A stretch of 64,000 nucleotides of DNA, taken from Rhabditophanes sp. KR3021. Lineage: Eukaryota; Nematoda; Chromadorea; Rhabditida; Alloionematidae. The DNA lies in the NCBI GenBank assembly GCA_963281155.1, contig CAUJLY010000001.1, positions 3,162,001 to 3,226,000 of the forward strand, in the 5' to 3' direction. The notes beneath the pieces are model-generated. The model was not told where the DNA came from. It searched no databases and worked only from the letters and a program-made list of their open reading frames with translations. Positions within the stretch are counted from its first letter, which is position 1, and the number at the start of each line of letters is the position of its first letter. The translations under genes were made by a program, and so were the position numbers. This document shows positions 1 to 11,439 of the stretch, one piece after another.

Positions 1-469
1 CATAAACTGTGATATCATTGTTTAAAATTCTTACCATATTAAGTCATCAAAAAACTTACTTTTTTGCCGACTTGAATAACAATACGACCTGCTATTATGT
101 AATGAATTTCCCGACAAATATCCAATTTTTTTGTATCCAATAACTTCATAATAATTGTAGTTATTAATTGAGTGAGGTAACATTAAACATTGTTCAATAA
201 GTAATTAATAGAGAAATATTATTTAGTAAATGGTTATAGGAACTTTTACATAAGGATGTGAGTTTTGCGTCTAATTTTAGATACTTCTTGACTAATAATC
301 CATGCTTTATTTACAGGAATTCCTAAACTTTAAAGTAAATAAGGAGGAGCTCGTAAATTGTTTGCTATGACTTTAATAAATACTTATAGTCCGTTATAAA
401 AGAACATTTGAAGGAATAGTTATATAAATATTTCTATAATAACAACATACTTGTTCCTAAATCTTAATC

Positions 470-1621
470 ATGGTTATAAATTTCTTAACAATCTTCAACT
501 TTACTGTTGCAGCGTTATCAATTTTATTAAATTTAGTGGCATTATCACTTTATTCTCATTTTGTAGAAAAAAGTGAATCAAATGGCTATATGCTGATGAC
601 ATTTTTCCAGGTAATTTTATAAACAATAATTAATCATACAATGAGATTTATTTGAATTCTTGATTTTAGTTTGTTAGTGATTCTCTTTTTTCAATCATTG
701 GCGTTGTCTTCAGAATGGAATTAGCAATAGTAATTTACAACAGTAAAGTTTATGTCTCATATTACCTTGTTTATTGGGATGGAATAGATTTGTCATTTGG
801 TCTGTATAGTTTTCTCGTCTTTTTGTATTTCGTTTGCTATTATTTTAATCTCACAATTGTTACTAGCAGCATCGTGGCTAGATATTTCTATGTTGTAAAG
901 AAATTTAACATAAATAAGTGGCATTTCATTGGTATTCTTTTAATAAATGCAACTGTTGTAATTGGCTTGAACGCGAATTTTTGTCTGTCTGGATTTGATC
1001 CAAACCTTCCATTAGATATAATTTATCAGGTAAATATACTTATTTACCCAATACAAACTTTTTAGAGTGATTTGTTAACCGGAAACAAAGATGATCTTGT
1101 CAATGCAAATAGTCGAAGTGCAAGTATAGAAACAGTAAGTTTATAAATCCAAATAGTCTAATAATAAACTTTAAAGGGTTTCTCATACTTTATTTTGCCT
1201 TACCTGATATTTTTTGGAGTTAATTTTGGCGCAATTTTTATAACATACGTTAAGTATAATAGTTTCATGCTCAAATTTCAAGGCATCATGAATAGTTCTA
1301 CGAAAAAAGTGAGATTGAATTCCAAATATTTTTTGCAAACTTTTTTAGGTAAATGAAGAGTATTTGAGGATTATCCGACTTCAGTTGATTGTGCCTATAT
1401 TTTTAAGTTTCGCTCCTCTCTTTACATTTTGTTGGTTTATAACTCTTGGAGTCGAAGCCAGATATTGGGGAACAATTTCTTTAACACTTGGAGCAATGGT
1501 TCCATCTTTAAATAGTGTCTTATATCTTGTTTTGCTAAGCAAATCACGCAAAATATTGTCTAAAAGAATGCACCAAATTACGGCCATATTTACAAAACAA
1601 GTTGAAATAACAAGGACGTAA
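470..1621 (+). CDS. 7TM chemoreceptor, Str-superfamily-like
   Basis: Putative sensory G-protein-coupled receptor of about 324 residues. I join five exons, 470-610, 670-1029, 1066-1134, 1177-1308 and 1349-1621; every junction is GT/AG and keeps phase 0. The start ATG at 470 opens straight into a hydrophobic segment. Seven hydrophobic stretches are visible, with a cytosolic VARYFYVVKK motif after the third and an ending PSLNSVLYLVLLSKSRK that looks like the last membrane segment plus the basic tail of nematode receptors. The divergently oriented gene at 5558-6698 shares the ending (PSL..IL.L.L.SK.RKIL) and overall plan, so the two are paralogues. The class within the nematode superfamily (Str, Srd, Srh) cannot be fixed by eye. 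Confidence 0.8.
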
Positions 1622-2267
1622 ATTTTGATCTAATTTATTATTTTTTCATGAATGATTTTTTATAAAAACATCTATTGTTGACTTCACACTATGTGCATAC
1701 TTTTTACGGAAGTTTAAAGTCATTATCTTTTTGTTGACACATCATTTTCATTCAACCTCAATGATACCTATTTAAATTAAAAAGGAGCTTTTGTCAATTT
1801 TGCTATATACGAGTGATTGTTAAAAAAGGAAATGCGCCATCATTTAAAGTCATATTATTGGCATTCCATTATCCATAATGAAAGATTAACAGAAACACAT
1901 AAAAAATTTGCTAAAAAAGAAATTATTTTGATTAAATATAATAATCAAGCATTCACACAGCTTAATAAAAAATAAGATCATATTTATTCTATTAATTTAA
2001 AAATAATAGACTCGGAATCATGTCGTAAATTGATTCAGTACTTTTTATATCTGTAAGAACATTTGAATCATCATTTGTTTTTATGTTTCGTTTATAAATA
2101 AGTCTAGTATGTGTGATCCATTAAAACATATAACTTGGTTTTTGTTTATTGTTACAATTGTCAGATCAAAAAATACTACTAAATGACATGGCAAACAAGT
2201 GGCTTTACATTATAAGTTATTTGATTTGTCGAAATTGTTTTATCATTCATTTTTACAATTGTAGATC
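1622..2267. other. intergenic, nothing seen
   Basis: AT-rich spacer between the first receptor and a small membrane protein gene. I see no open frame with coding character, no RNA gene and no clear repeat. Confidence 0.5.
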
Positions 2268-2808
2268 ATGAAGAAAATTAAACCATCTATTATATGCGCT
2301 ACTGTTTCTTCTTTGATGACTGCAAGCTATAACTTGTCTGTTTTAATATTTATATTTTGTAGATTGGCAGCATAAATGGACAACAATTAAATGAAACTGA
2401 TAATACGGGTATTCCTGTCTTTTTCGGCATTAATTCATACTATGATCCAATTTGATGGTGGTCTAGTTGATTGAAGGAGAAACTAGAGCTGAGTGTACAG
2501 GAAATGAAGAAATGGATTGCTTTTACAATACGTTCACACAGTCTAAAACATGTTCTGGTGAAAGAAGGAATTGCAATGGAGCTCTTTTAGAATGTACTTT
2601 AAAAGGAACAAATAATTCAATATTGTCTAAATCCCAGAATGAAATAAACATGTCAAAAGAAACAATTGCTATAAATAGAAACCACGGAATTCTTAATGAA
2701 ATGATGCCGATCATTATTGCAGGATCATCTGTATTTGTTGTTGTAGCAATCTGTGTAATAATTTGGTGTTTGAAATTTGACAGACGAGTATATGTTATTG
2801 ATAATTGA
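2268..2808 (+). CDS. small Cys-rich single-pass membrane protein (model uncertain)
   Basis: Unrecognised protein. The last exon, ending at 2808, encodes about 110 residues: a Cys-bearing part (AECTGNEEMDCFYN, KTCSGERRNCNGALLEC) followed by one strong membrane segment (MPIIIAGSSVFVVVAICVII) and a short basic tail. An ATG at 2268 begins a hydrophobic stretch; I infer exon 1 at 2268-2303 and exon 2 from 2363, joined to the large exon near 2467 or 2477. The second junction is unsure: one choice has a poor donor, the other a poor acceptor. The arrangement suggests an exported, membrane-anchored protein with the Cys part outside. No family is recognised. Confidence 0.4.
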
Positions 2809-4284
2809 GTATTTCTAAAAATGTGATAATTTATATGTCTTATTCGAAATAACAAAAGCCCTTTTATTAACAAATCTACATATGGCTGGTATTTTTATAA
2901 CTAAATAATCTGTAATTATTTTGTATTAATCCATTCAAATTAATTCTTGTAAAATTTAATATTTTTCACCTGACGAATCTATTTTACATCTGCTAGTACA
3001 TAATGAATATTAGCATTATATCGAGTCCTATATATTGAAGTTCTTATTGCAGTTGAAGGAAAACGTAATTTGGATATCATCTATTACAAGTCTTTTTACA
3101 ATTGTATGTAAAAATTAACAAAAAAAGAATTATTATATTGATCTATTAACACGTTACATCCGTTCTTTTCAATTAGGATTTTACCAAAACAAGCATATTT
3201 GTGTTCTCACGGAATTTGTAAGAGGTAAAATTGGTAATTTCGGGATACTACGAGTACTCACCAAGGCACGCACAAATCGTCACCTACTCAAATGCACCAA
3301 TAATCTTCACCACTAGCTGGATCTAATCTCAAAACACGTTTCCATCATTGTCAGTTAAGGATTGCAGAAGAAAGTCTAGCAGACGTGTATTTTGAATTGC
3401 TCAAAGTATACGGATTGCAAATCAGTCAGGTTTGAGACAAGAAAGACCTCATTTAATTGAGGTGGCTTTTCGCTTACAAAATTATTGCATATTTCTAAAT
3501 AATTATACTATCAAAACAACTTGGCGTCTTATCGTCATCAATGAAAGCATTTGTAAAAGAGCAAAAAATTACATTTTTCCTCACTATGACAAGTTGTTTT
3601 CTTCTGCAAGGACAACTATCTCCTAACTGCACAAAAGGAATACATATTTAACCAGAATCATATGCTGATCCCCGGCATTGGAAATACCAACTTGTCCGAG
3701 ACGTTGATTTTTACCTAAAAATATAAGAAAAAAGATATTATTTTGTCCCTAACACAGTATACAATTTGATCTCAATTTTAGTGAGTAATTAGTCACGACA
3801 GGTTATTTTTGTGACACTATTTTTTAACAATAGATATTTCCTTTGTCTTACATTTGTTAGTAAATAAGCTATATGTTAACATATAATATTACAATATTAA
3901 AAATTAATCTTGTATTATCTACTTTAAAGTGATGAATGAAAAGTAGATATCATAATATGATTGACGAATTTGTTTAAATAAAATAATATCTTTGTTGAAG
4001 TTATTAGTGCAAATTCAGCAGTCTAGACTTAATTTAGACTTTTAATGAATAAACTACTATTGTGGCAATTGCATTTATTTATATTTTTAAAGGATTATTC
4101 GTTGAAAATATTATTCTATTTGGGTTGTTTGTACTTAGTGGGCGCCTGAATTAAACTATATCGGAAATGGCATCTCAACATGCAATAGTTTCTTCTAAAA
4201 ATATTTCACATAGGAACAAATTCTATTCTCTTCAACTTATATTTCATTTAATAACATAATAATTTTTTGTTTTAAAAAGTTATT
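2809..4284. other. long intergenic stretch with a less AT-rich core
   Basis: About 1.5 kb without a supported gene. The part around 3210-3660 is less AT-rich than its flanks, which may mean a decayed coding segment, but translations in all frames are interrupted. A 64-codon frame at 3432 shows no domain and I do not call it. Confidence 0.4.
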
Positions 4285-5446
4285 GTGATGAATTCTACCT
4301 TCTATTCAACAATATTACAATGGAGTGAACAAACAATGATGTTTACTGTCGATCCGAATCAACTTAATCAATATAGCAGTAATTTGTCAAAAATATTACT
4401 ACCTGTCCAGCTTGTAATAATTGTTTTTTGCACAGTAATCGTTGCTTATCTGTACTGGTTTATATACAAGCATGCATTGTTGCATTCCAATTTCATATTT
4501 TTACTAATTATGTTTGGATTATACTCTGAAATTTTCAACATTTTTCAAGGAATTAACATATTTTCAATGTATTTTTTTGGATTCGACAAAGTTCTTTCGT
4601 ATATCTATGAGTTAATAAGTATTTGTGGTGGGATGGGCTTTACAGTTTTGTCTTTACTACTTTTAGTTGAACGGTCAAACGCTTACAAGGAAGCGAAAAG
4701 CTACGATAAATCAGGATTCGACAGTAGGTACATTATTTATTCAATTATTTGTTTGATATTCGCGTCACTAACTGCTCTGAACCTTTCAGCACGTAAGCGA
4801 ATTTAATTTAGTAATAACTCACGCTTTTCAGAATTCGTTCATTACGCTTTTTCACTATTAGCATGGAGTGGTTCAACTTTAATAAGCACAATAGGACTAA
4901 TGATACTTTATGTGAAAAATGAAAAATCACTTAGAAAAGAAAGGGCGCTAAAAAGAAATATTAATAAAAGGTAACTTCAGCTTATTTATTTGGCATAATA
5001 ACTATCATAAAGACAGCTATAAAATTAACTTATGTCTGACTTTCTGTAATGTTGTTGTGCATATTTAATTTATAATCCTTAATATTTACGATAGATACCA
5101 ATTACGGGAAAATCGAGAAAGTGTAAGAATATTAGTTTTTATGAATATACCGCTGGCAATAACAAGTTTGGGTGCTTTTGTGATCCTTTTTTTTATTCGT
5201 GGAAATATCTTCAATTCAAGTCTAACTTCATCAATCGTGTTTATAACTGTATCAATTTTCGAGGTGATTTATCCATTAGTGATGATTCTAAAATTAAAAT
5301 CGACAAAGAAAGCTATTAGAGCCATTATTAAAAGAGATAATCATGTAGTGTCTGATCGCAGAAGCAATGGAGGAGTTGATCGACAAGTCAGAATCCGAAA
5401 TGATACTGAATCGTACTTTGAACAAGCTGCTAATGCGTGGAATTAG
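4285..5446 (+). CDS. 7TM chemoreceptor, Sra/Srab/Sre type
   Basis: Putative chemosensory receptor of 332 residues from three exons, 4285-4792, 4832-4970 and 5095-5446. Phases 1 and 2 match across both introns (39 and 124 bp). Two hallmarks of the Sra/Srab/Sre group are visible: an ER motif at the end of the third membrane segment (LLLVERSNAYK) and the signature RYQLRENRESVR between the fifth and sixth segments, which is created exactly across the second splice junction. The tail after the seventh segment is long and basic, ending in Asn. It acts in the plasma membrane, presumably of sensory cilia. The receptor at 29093 shares both hallmarks. Confidence 0.85.
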
Positions 5447-5557
5447 AAAACATATTTGGGTGTAAATAATTTTCCAATAAGCATTTATTAACACGGTATT
5501 TAGAACTATTAAATGTTAACACTTGAACATTAAAGTACATTTTTTATTTATTCATTT

Positions 5558-6698
5558 TTAACATTTAATATTATTTGAGCGGTGTATTGTGACTGTCTGA
5601 ATAGCGGTATTACTGATTTTAAAATTGTTTAAGAATCCACAAGTTATTTTCCTTAGGAAATATTTAAATCGTCTTTTAAGTATTTTGCGATTTTTGGACA
5701 CTAATGTTAAAAATAATATTCCACTTAAACTCGGATTTAAACCTAAATAAATGATCGAATTCAAGAAAGTATTTAATTGAGGCTTACCCATCAAAATAAT
5801 TATATAGCCACCAAATTCAGAGTCCATATTTAAAAAAATAGTAATTACATAAAAAGTACACGGAATACCTAAATGAATGTAATTTGTCCAAATGAAGTGT
5901 TGTTTACCTATGAAAAAAATTGGGAGCACTGCTTGAAGAACAAAGATTCGTTTAAATTGCCTGTTCATCCTTTTAGTTACTTGATTAAGCGAAGAGGAAT
6001 ACACCTTTTCAAACTTAGAATATTTTTTGTAAATAATGAATATGATGATGTCATTGGTAACAATATTTATTTGATAGGACAATACAGAGATAAAAGACCG
6101 GGGATGAGTCTAAAATGGTTGTTTATATTTCTAGTAAATTAAATCTTACAAGATTAACTCCTACTATTAGTAATGTATTATTATTGAACTGTTGATCAAA
6201 ATTTTGATCTAATAACTTCTTCCAATGTAAAATGTCCAATGGCATAGAAAAATGAAGGGTGAAAAAAGCATTAATGCTTAAGATAATTGGAACAGCAATA
6301 GTCAGCAGCAGAGCAATCATAAAATGTTTTAAATTCATTTTTATCTTGTTTGTGATTAGAAAAAATCTCGATACAGCCGTTGTGGTATTAAAATTTATAT
6401 TTGTAGTTGCAATTATCAAGAATGCCAAAATTACTATCACAAACTTGCAATTATTGTAATACTCATTCCCAGTGGTTTGATAAATCAGATAATTTTTGTA
6501 AACTATAATATTTATTCGGAAAAATAGATTGAATAGTGGATATATAATATCAACAACAAATGATGAAAAGAGAATATAGAAATATCCATTGTTTTGGTTG
6601 TTCTTCCTATATTCATAATACAAAGACAAAGATGTAATATTTCCAACTAAAGAAGTTATAAAAATTGTTTTATTTAATAATTCAATTATAGAAAACAT
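5558..6698 (-). CDS. 7TM chemoreceptor, Str-superfamily-like
   Basis: Paralogue of the gene at 470-1621, on the opposite strand. I join four exons, 6698-6150, 6109-5908, 5868-5788 and 5742-5558, with introns of 39-45 bp and consistent phases (0, 1, 1), giving about 338 residues. The N-terminal part contains NNGYFYILFSSFVVDIIYP, a pattern typical of the second membrane segment of Str-like receptors, and a VSRFFLITNK loop. The last segment and tail (NPSLSGILFLTLVSKNRK) match the paralogue. Its 3' end faces the 3' end of the receptor at 4285-5446, about 110 bp away. Confidence 0.8.
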
Positions 6699-7349
6699 TT
6701 TAAATTAATAAATATAAATCATTTAGGCTGGAAATATCTAGTAATTAATTGTAGCTAATTTTTTATTTTATAAGTTCAAATGAGCAATTCGACGTAAAAG
6801 GAATTATAATTGTATGGCATTTAATATAAACCTTCAAAAAGAGTAAATATTTGGCAGGCACTTTATTTCTAAAGGATTCCACAATATTATTAAAGATCAA
6901 ATTAGAGGCAATAAATATTTGTTAATTATATCAAACTAAATAGTGTTTTATGACTAAATATGTGTTGCAACTACAAAACAGGAAAGAATAAAGTTTATCA
7001 ATTTACAAAAGATATAATTTGTCATGAAAAACTAAATTTAATCAAACATTTTCTGCGATTCCAATGTTTATTGAAACTAAATAATAATATAAAAATTGAT
7101 ATGTCTGTATAAAAACTTCGACAGTACCTTTTAAATATTTTAAGCAGGTCTAGTATTTGACATATCATTGATATCGTAACCGTGTAATTAAAATATTCTA
7201 AACTTTAACGAAGTTGGAAGTATACTGACAATATTGTTCGCAATTGTATGTTTGTAGATAAAAATGTATGATAGAAAATATAGTATGTTTTGAATCAAAA
7301 TTTGTAAACGCGTGTCTTAGTTAGTCTCACAAATGCGAATTGCTAAAGT
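6699..7349. other. intergenic, AT-rich
   Basis: Spacer between the start of a receptor gene (to the left) and the 3' end of the aldehyde dehydrogenase gene. No gene or RNA feature seen. Confidence 0.5.
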
Positions 7350-8660
7350 TTAATTAGAAAATTGTCTTTCAAGAACGGCCTTCTCATGTGTAAAGGTATC
7401 AAAGCCGAACTTTCCTCTGTATCTTCCCATTCCACTGTTTCCGACTCCACCAAATGGAAGAGTTACAATTGTCGAATGCATCAATACATCGTTAACAGTG
7501 CAACCTCCAGAAACAACTTCTCTCAGGAATCTCTGAATCGAAGCATCAGATTTACTGAAAATATATGAAGCAAGAGGTTTTTCGCCCTTTTGAATAAACT
7601 CGATAGCTTCACCTAAGTTTTTGATGGTGATAATAGGTAAAATTGGCCCAAATATTTCTTCCATCATGAGTGAATCATTAAAAGATATATCCATTATCAT
7701 CGGTGGGATAAACAAGTCAGATTCGTCTGATTGACCACCTTGGAATAAAACTTTTCCACTAGATTTTTGTAAAAGACTATTTAATCTATTCCAATGGTAA
7801 CTATTAATGATTCGTGAATACTCTTCAGAGCTTTTAGCATCAGATCCAAATGAATCTTTTAAAGCCCTCACAAGTTCTGGAACCAACTTAGATTTGGTCT
7901 CTTGGGTTGTCAGAATGAAATCGGGTGCTAAACAAGTTTGACCGACGTTCAGCCATTTACCCCAGACGATTCTTTTAGCCGTGAGAGCCATATCAGCATC
8001 GTTGTCAACAAATACGGGACATTTGCCACCACATTCGAGGGTAACAGGAGTCAAAAACTGAGCAGCATCCTTCATGATGGCTTTGCCTACCTCAGCTGAT
8101 CCTGTATAAAATATGTAGTCGAATCGAAGCTTAAGCAAAGCAGTTGATTCGCGAACTCCGCCTTGGATAACTTTGATAAGTCTTTCATCGAAATGTTGTC
8201 TAAATAGTGATTCAATGAGTTCTGATGTAGCAGAAGAGTATTCGGATGGCTTAAGGACAACAGTATTGCCCGCAGCAATAGCAGGAATTATGGGCAAGAA
8301 TGCCATTGATATGGGATAATTCCATGGCGACAAAATCAAAATTACACCTCTTGGTTGCTTTTTGATGAAACATTCGTCATTTTCATTCTTTCTTTGTCTT
8401 TCAACCTGTTGATTAGCAGCCCAGTTTTCGAAATTGTCTAAGAAATAATCAATTTCGTGAAGTAAAGAATTAATTTCGACCGCAAAAGTTGTTTTGGGGG
8501 TTCTTCTTAAATCCTTTTGAACCGCTTCAGCTAGTCTATCTCCATTTGTCTGAAGGATAGATTTCAGGAGTTCCAAATTCTTTCTTCTGTTAGATAGTTT
8601 TTGGGGTTCTCCTGAGAGAAAGTATGATCTTTGGTTGTCGATAATTGGTTGGTAATCCAT
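7350..8660 (-). CDS. aldehyde dehydrogenase, class 3-like, intronless
   Basis: NAD(P)-dependent oxidation of aldehydes to acids; the ALDH3 branch typically handles fatty or aromatic aldehydes. The single uninterrupted frame gives 436 residues, slightly shorter than most ALDH3 proteins. Key sites are present: SPWNYP with Asn114 for the oxyanion site, KPSE (137-140) for cofactor binding, the general base Glu209 in LECGGKCP and the nucleophile Cys243 in GQTCLAP. The C-terminus (FGGVGNSGMGRYRGKFGFDTFTHEK) is of class 3 type. There is no membrane tail, so a cytosolic enzyme is likely. In contrast to its neighbours the gene has no intron over 1.3 kb. Family assignment is firm; substrate is not. Confidence 0.95.
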   Translation of the reverse strand: MDYQPIIDNQRSYFLSGEPQKLSNRRKNLELLKSILQTNGDRLAEAVQKDLRRTPKTTFAVEINSLLHEIDYFLDNFENWAANQQVERQRKNENDECFIKKQPRGVILILSPWNYPISMAFLPIIPAIAAGNTVVLKPSEYSSATSELIESLFRQHFDERLIKVIQGGVRESTALLKLRFDYIFYTGSAEVGKAIMKDAAQFLTPVTLECGGKCPVFVDNDADMALTAKRIVWGKWLNVGQTCLAPDFILTTQETKSKLVPELVRALKDSFGSDAKSSEEYSRIINSYHWNRLNSLLQKSSGKVLFQGGQSDESDLFIPPMIMDISFNDSLMMEEIFGPILPIITIKNLGEAIEFIQKGEKPLASYIFSKSDASIQRFLREVVSGGCTVNDVLMHSTIVTLPFGGVGNSGMGRYRGKFGFDTFTHEKAVLERQFSN

Positions 8661-10423
8661 TTTTATGTTTTAAATGTCTGAAAATATATGCTTTTATAGT
8701 TTAGCTATAACAATTTATTTGTTCGTATAAAAATAAGAATCTACTTTTTTGAAAATTATAATTGGTTTTTCTTTTTATAACAGTAAAAATAGGCGGGACA
8801 TAAAAAGAAAAACAAGGAAATATTAGAGCACTTTGGTAGTACATTAAGTAAGAGTCATAAACAGATAGTATATTTTTGCACATATTTGTATTTAAATTAA
8901 GCTAAAAACAAAAATATTTCCCTTTTGTTTACAGTTATTTTTGCACACAGATCAAACAACTTTCAAAGTATATTCAAGGTATATCCCGTTTACAGATCAT
9001 AACAAAACATATGTAGTACCTTTTTCAAAACAAATATCTATTTTACTATCGGTAATACTTTTAAAGTATAGTGTGTTATTAGAAGCTCAAATTAAAATAA
9101 ATGTTTAATAAGATGATTATACATTTGATTTGTTAGGAATATTCTGCAAAACTAGGTATCTATAAACAAAGATGTATAATCATAATATTTACAAGATTGT
9201 TTGTTTTTCCGAACAGAAATTTTTGTTTATTATCTTTAAATTAGAAAGGTTAAGCAAACTTTTCTAAATTAAAGTTTGGCAAAGGTAAAAACAATTATAA
9301 ATCAAACTATACAAATTTAATGTTTTCATATATGACGTTACTCGCCAGTATACAGCTTGATCAAGTTGTTTATTATAAAAAATTGTTATTGTTATCATAT
9401 AAATATGTTTTTAAAGTAATTGTTGCGAGCTTTAATACAATGAAGAAAATATTATATATTTTTGGAATAAATTGGGGTTTCACAACTTAACGTTGATTAT
9501 AAAGATGCTCAAAGAAAAGCATTTATTTATGCTGTAATCATTATTTATATATCAATTATACTTTTAAATAAATAATCTTCAATTAAGAACGCAATTCGTT
9601 TCAAAAAACAATAGCAAATGCAAATATCACATTCTCATTATTTAAATTGGTTCAAATTATTTTATAAGAATAATCTGTATTACTAACAGACTGTACTTAA
9701 TCCTTAATAGGTTTAAATTGGCTAATTTAATTTTTTAGAAACAATTTTGTTATATATTCAAATTATTCATAATATTCTTTCACATTAAGTAGCTTTTAAT
9801 TGTTTTCAACAAAGAATTGGGATTCAGATATGGTTCATTATGTTATAAAAATTACAAGATTGTTCTTATATATGCATGCCCTAATCTAATAATGGCCGAT
9901 AAAATTGAATTGAATTCCAGATAAAAATATATTTGATTGATCAAAAATGTTGAAAAGGTTTTCAGCATCTAACAAAATTTATAAGTTATTTAAAAAGGAC
10001 TCCTTAATTAACATACGTAATTGGTTTATTATAAACAATAGAAAATTGCAGACACATTTTAAATTACTAAGTTAGAGATTTAAGTAAATTATTATTTCTG
10101 GATTGTGTTGGTTGTCTACATTTAAAAATTCCTTAATAAGTTTATCGGAAGGTGCATTTGTTCAAATCAACAATTGAATTTGACGTTACTACCACGCATT
10201 TATTATGTTAATTATGAATTAAGCAGTAAAAAGCTTCATATTAATGCATAAGTTGACGCATAACAACTTGATACAACAATCATCGTGGAGATTAATAATA
10301 AAAACAAACATCACTTTAATTGGAATTTATTTTGCAGGAGTAAAATCTTTTAGATAAAACTTTATAATCACACAACTATGTTTATGACATATTCTATTAA
10401 GTAATGTGATCTTTTGATAAAGT
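8661..10423. other. long AT-rich intergenic stretch
   Basis: About 1.76 kb without a supported gene. It lies upstream of the ALDH start and downstream of the small secreted precursor gene. An antisense 60-codon frame at 8701-8883 has no coding character. Confidence 0.5.
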
Positions 10424-10762
10424 TTATAGATACTTTGTTAGCGAAGTTCGGCCAAGTCTTAGAATGTCATCCTCACCAACCTTATAATATCGTGTATCAC
10501 CGACTTGACAGTGAACTGGAGCAAACATGCATATTCCAGATTTAAGTTTTTTATGTGCATCTCTAAGATCTTGATTTTGTTTCCTAACCATGAAGGCAAT
10601 ATAATTTTCGTACGTCTTAATTAATTCAGGATCCTTTAATGGTAAAGTTAACTTTCTCTCAGTATGAGTAAATGGCATATAAATATAGCCTTCGCCCAAA
10701 GCAGTTAATATAGCAAACAAGACAAATGCTCTTATCATATTTAGTAATCTTTCAAAAAACAT
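10424..10762 (-). CDS. small secreted precursor with C-x6-C core (AstC-like candidate)
   Basis: Single-exon gene of 112 residues, or 104 if the second Met (MIRAFVLFAILTALGEG) is used, which gives a textbook signal peptide. The mature part has exactly two cysteines, in KSGICMFAPVHCQVGD, spaced as C-x6-C with an aromatic residue at position three. That matches the disulphide ring of allatostatin C/somatostatin-type peptides (C[YF]FN[PA][VI]SC in arthropods). A dibasic-like KKLK precedes it and an LGR follows about 20 residues later, which could serve as processing sites. A second gene with the same core, CYFSVVQC, lies 318 bp upstream on the same strand. Family membership is inferred; a secreted peptide of another kind is possible. 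Confidence 0.65.
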   Translation of the reverse strand: MFFERLLNMIRAFVLFAILTALGEGYIYMPFTHTERKLTLPLKDPELIKTYENYIAFMVRKQNQDLRDAHKKLKSGICMFAPVHCQVGDTRYYKVGEDDILRLGRTSLTKYL

Positions 10763-11079
10763 TTATATTAAAAAAACGATCCTTTTATAGACTTGATGAA
10801 AAGGCTTAACCTATTTTTAATAAAAGTTAAACTGTTTGAACTCATATTCTTATTTACTAATTAACTTAAAACCGCGTGCTTGAAGCTCCGATAAATAACA
10901 TGATTAAACAATTTTCCGGATGTTTTTTTTCAATTTATTAGGCTTGGCGATGGCGGTCCTTTGTCTTTAGCAAATTTTACGTATGTATGATTGTCAAAAA
11001 ATAAAAATGTAATGCGTAATTAATAAACTTTATTAGTATCAATATTATTTGCATACGCACAATAGTGGAATTTAGATTA

Positions 11080-11439
11080 TTACGGCTTGTTTCTTCTTAA
11101 TAAAGTTGTTAAATCATAGTTAGATCGTCCATTATTTGGATAAATCTCTTTCTGATAGCCAAAATTAAATTTTACACCATCTTGTAAGTGATTATATTTG
11201 ATCATACATTGAACAACGGAAAAATAACACAACCTCGATGTTTTCATTGTTTTAGGAAAAACTGTCGTATTTCCAGAATCAAAACCTCCGTATAATGATT
11301 TTATGTAGAATTTGTATTTAGACGAATTTTTAGATATATTATTTAGGTAAGTGACTCGTTCATTCACTACATTAAAATTTAAGCCATTGATAATAGTTGA
11401 GTTGAGTATGAGTGTTATGAGTAGGATCTTGAGAATCAT
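11080..11439 (-). CDS. small secreted precursor with C-x6-C core (AstC-like candidate)
   Basis: Single-exon gene of 119 residues starting with a clear signal peptide (MILKILLITLILNSTIING). The core SRLCYFSVVQCMIKYN has two cysteines at C-x6-C spacing with Tyr-Phe after the first, close to the CYFN..SC ring of allatostatin C peptides. One or a few basic residues (TMKTSR) precede it. The region after the ring is about 35 residues long and ends in RRNKP, unlike arthropod AstC precursors where the ring is near the C-terminus. The tandem neighbour at 10424-10762 has the same plan but little other similarity, which is the pattern expected of peptide precursors. Confidence 0.65.
   Translation of the reverse strand: MILKILLITLILNSTIINGLNFNVVNERVTYLNNISKNSSKYKFYIKSLYGGFDSGNTTVFPKTMKTSRLCYFSVVQCMIKYNHLQDGVKFNFGYQKEIYPNNGRSNYDLTTLLRRNKP

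Noticed and set aside
3432..3626. 64-codon frame in a less AT-rich segment
   Set aside because: No ATG context, domain or splice partner; surrounding frames are broken.
7350..8660. Bacterial origin of the intronless ALDH gene
   Set aside because: The protein looks like animal ALDH3 and base use resembles that of neighbours; retrocopy or intron loss is simpler.
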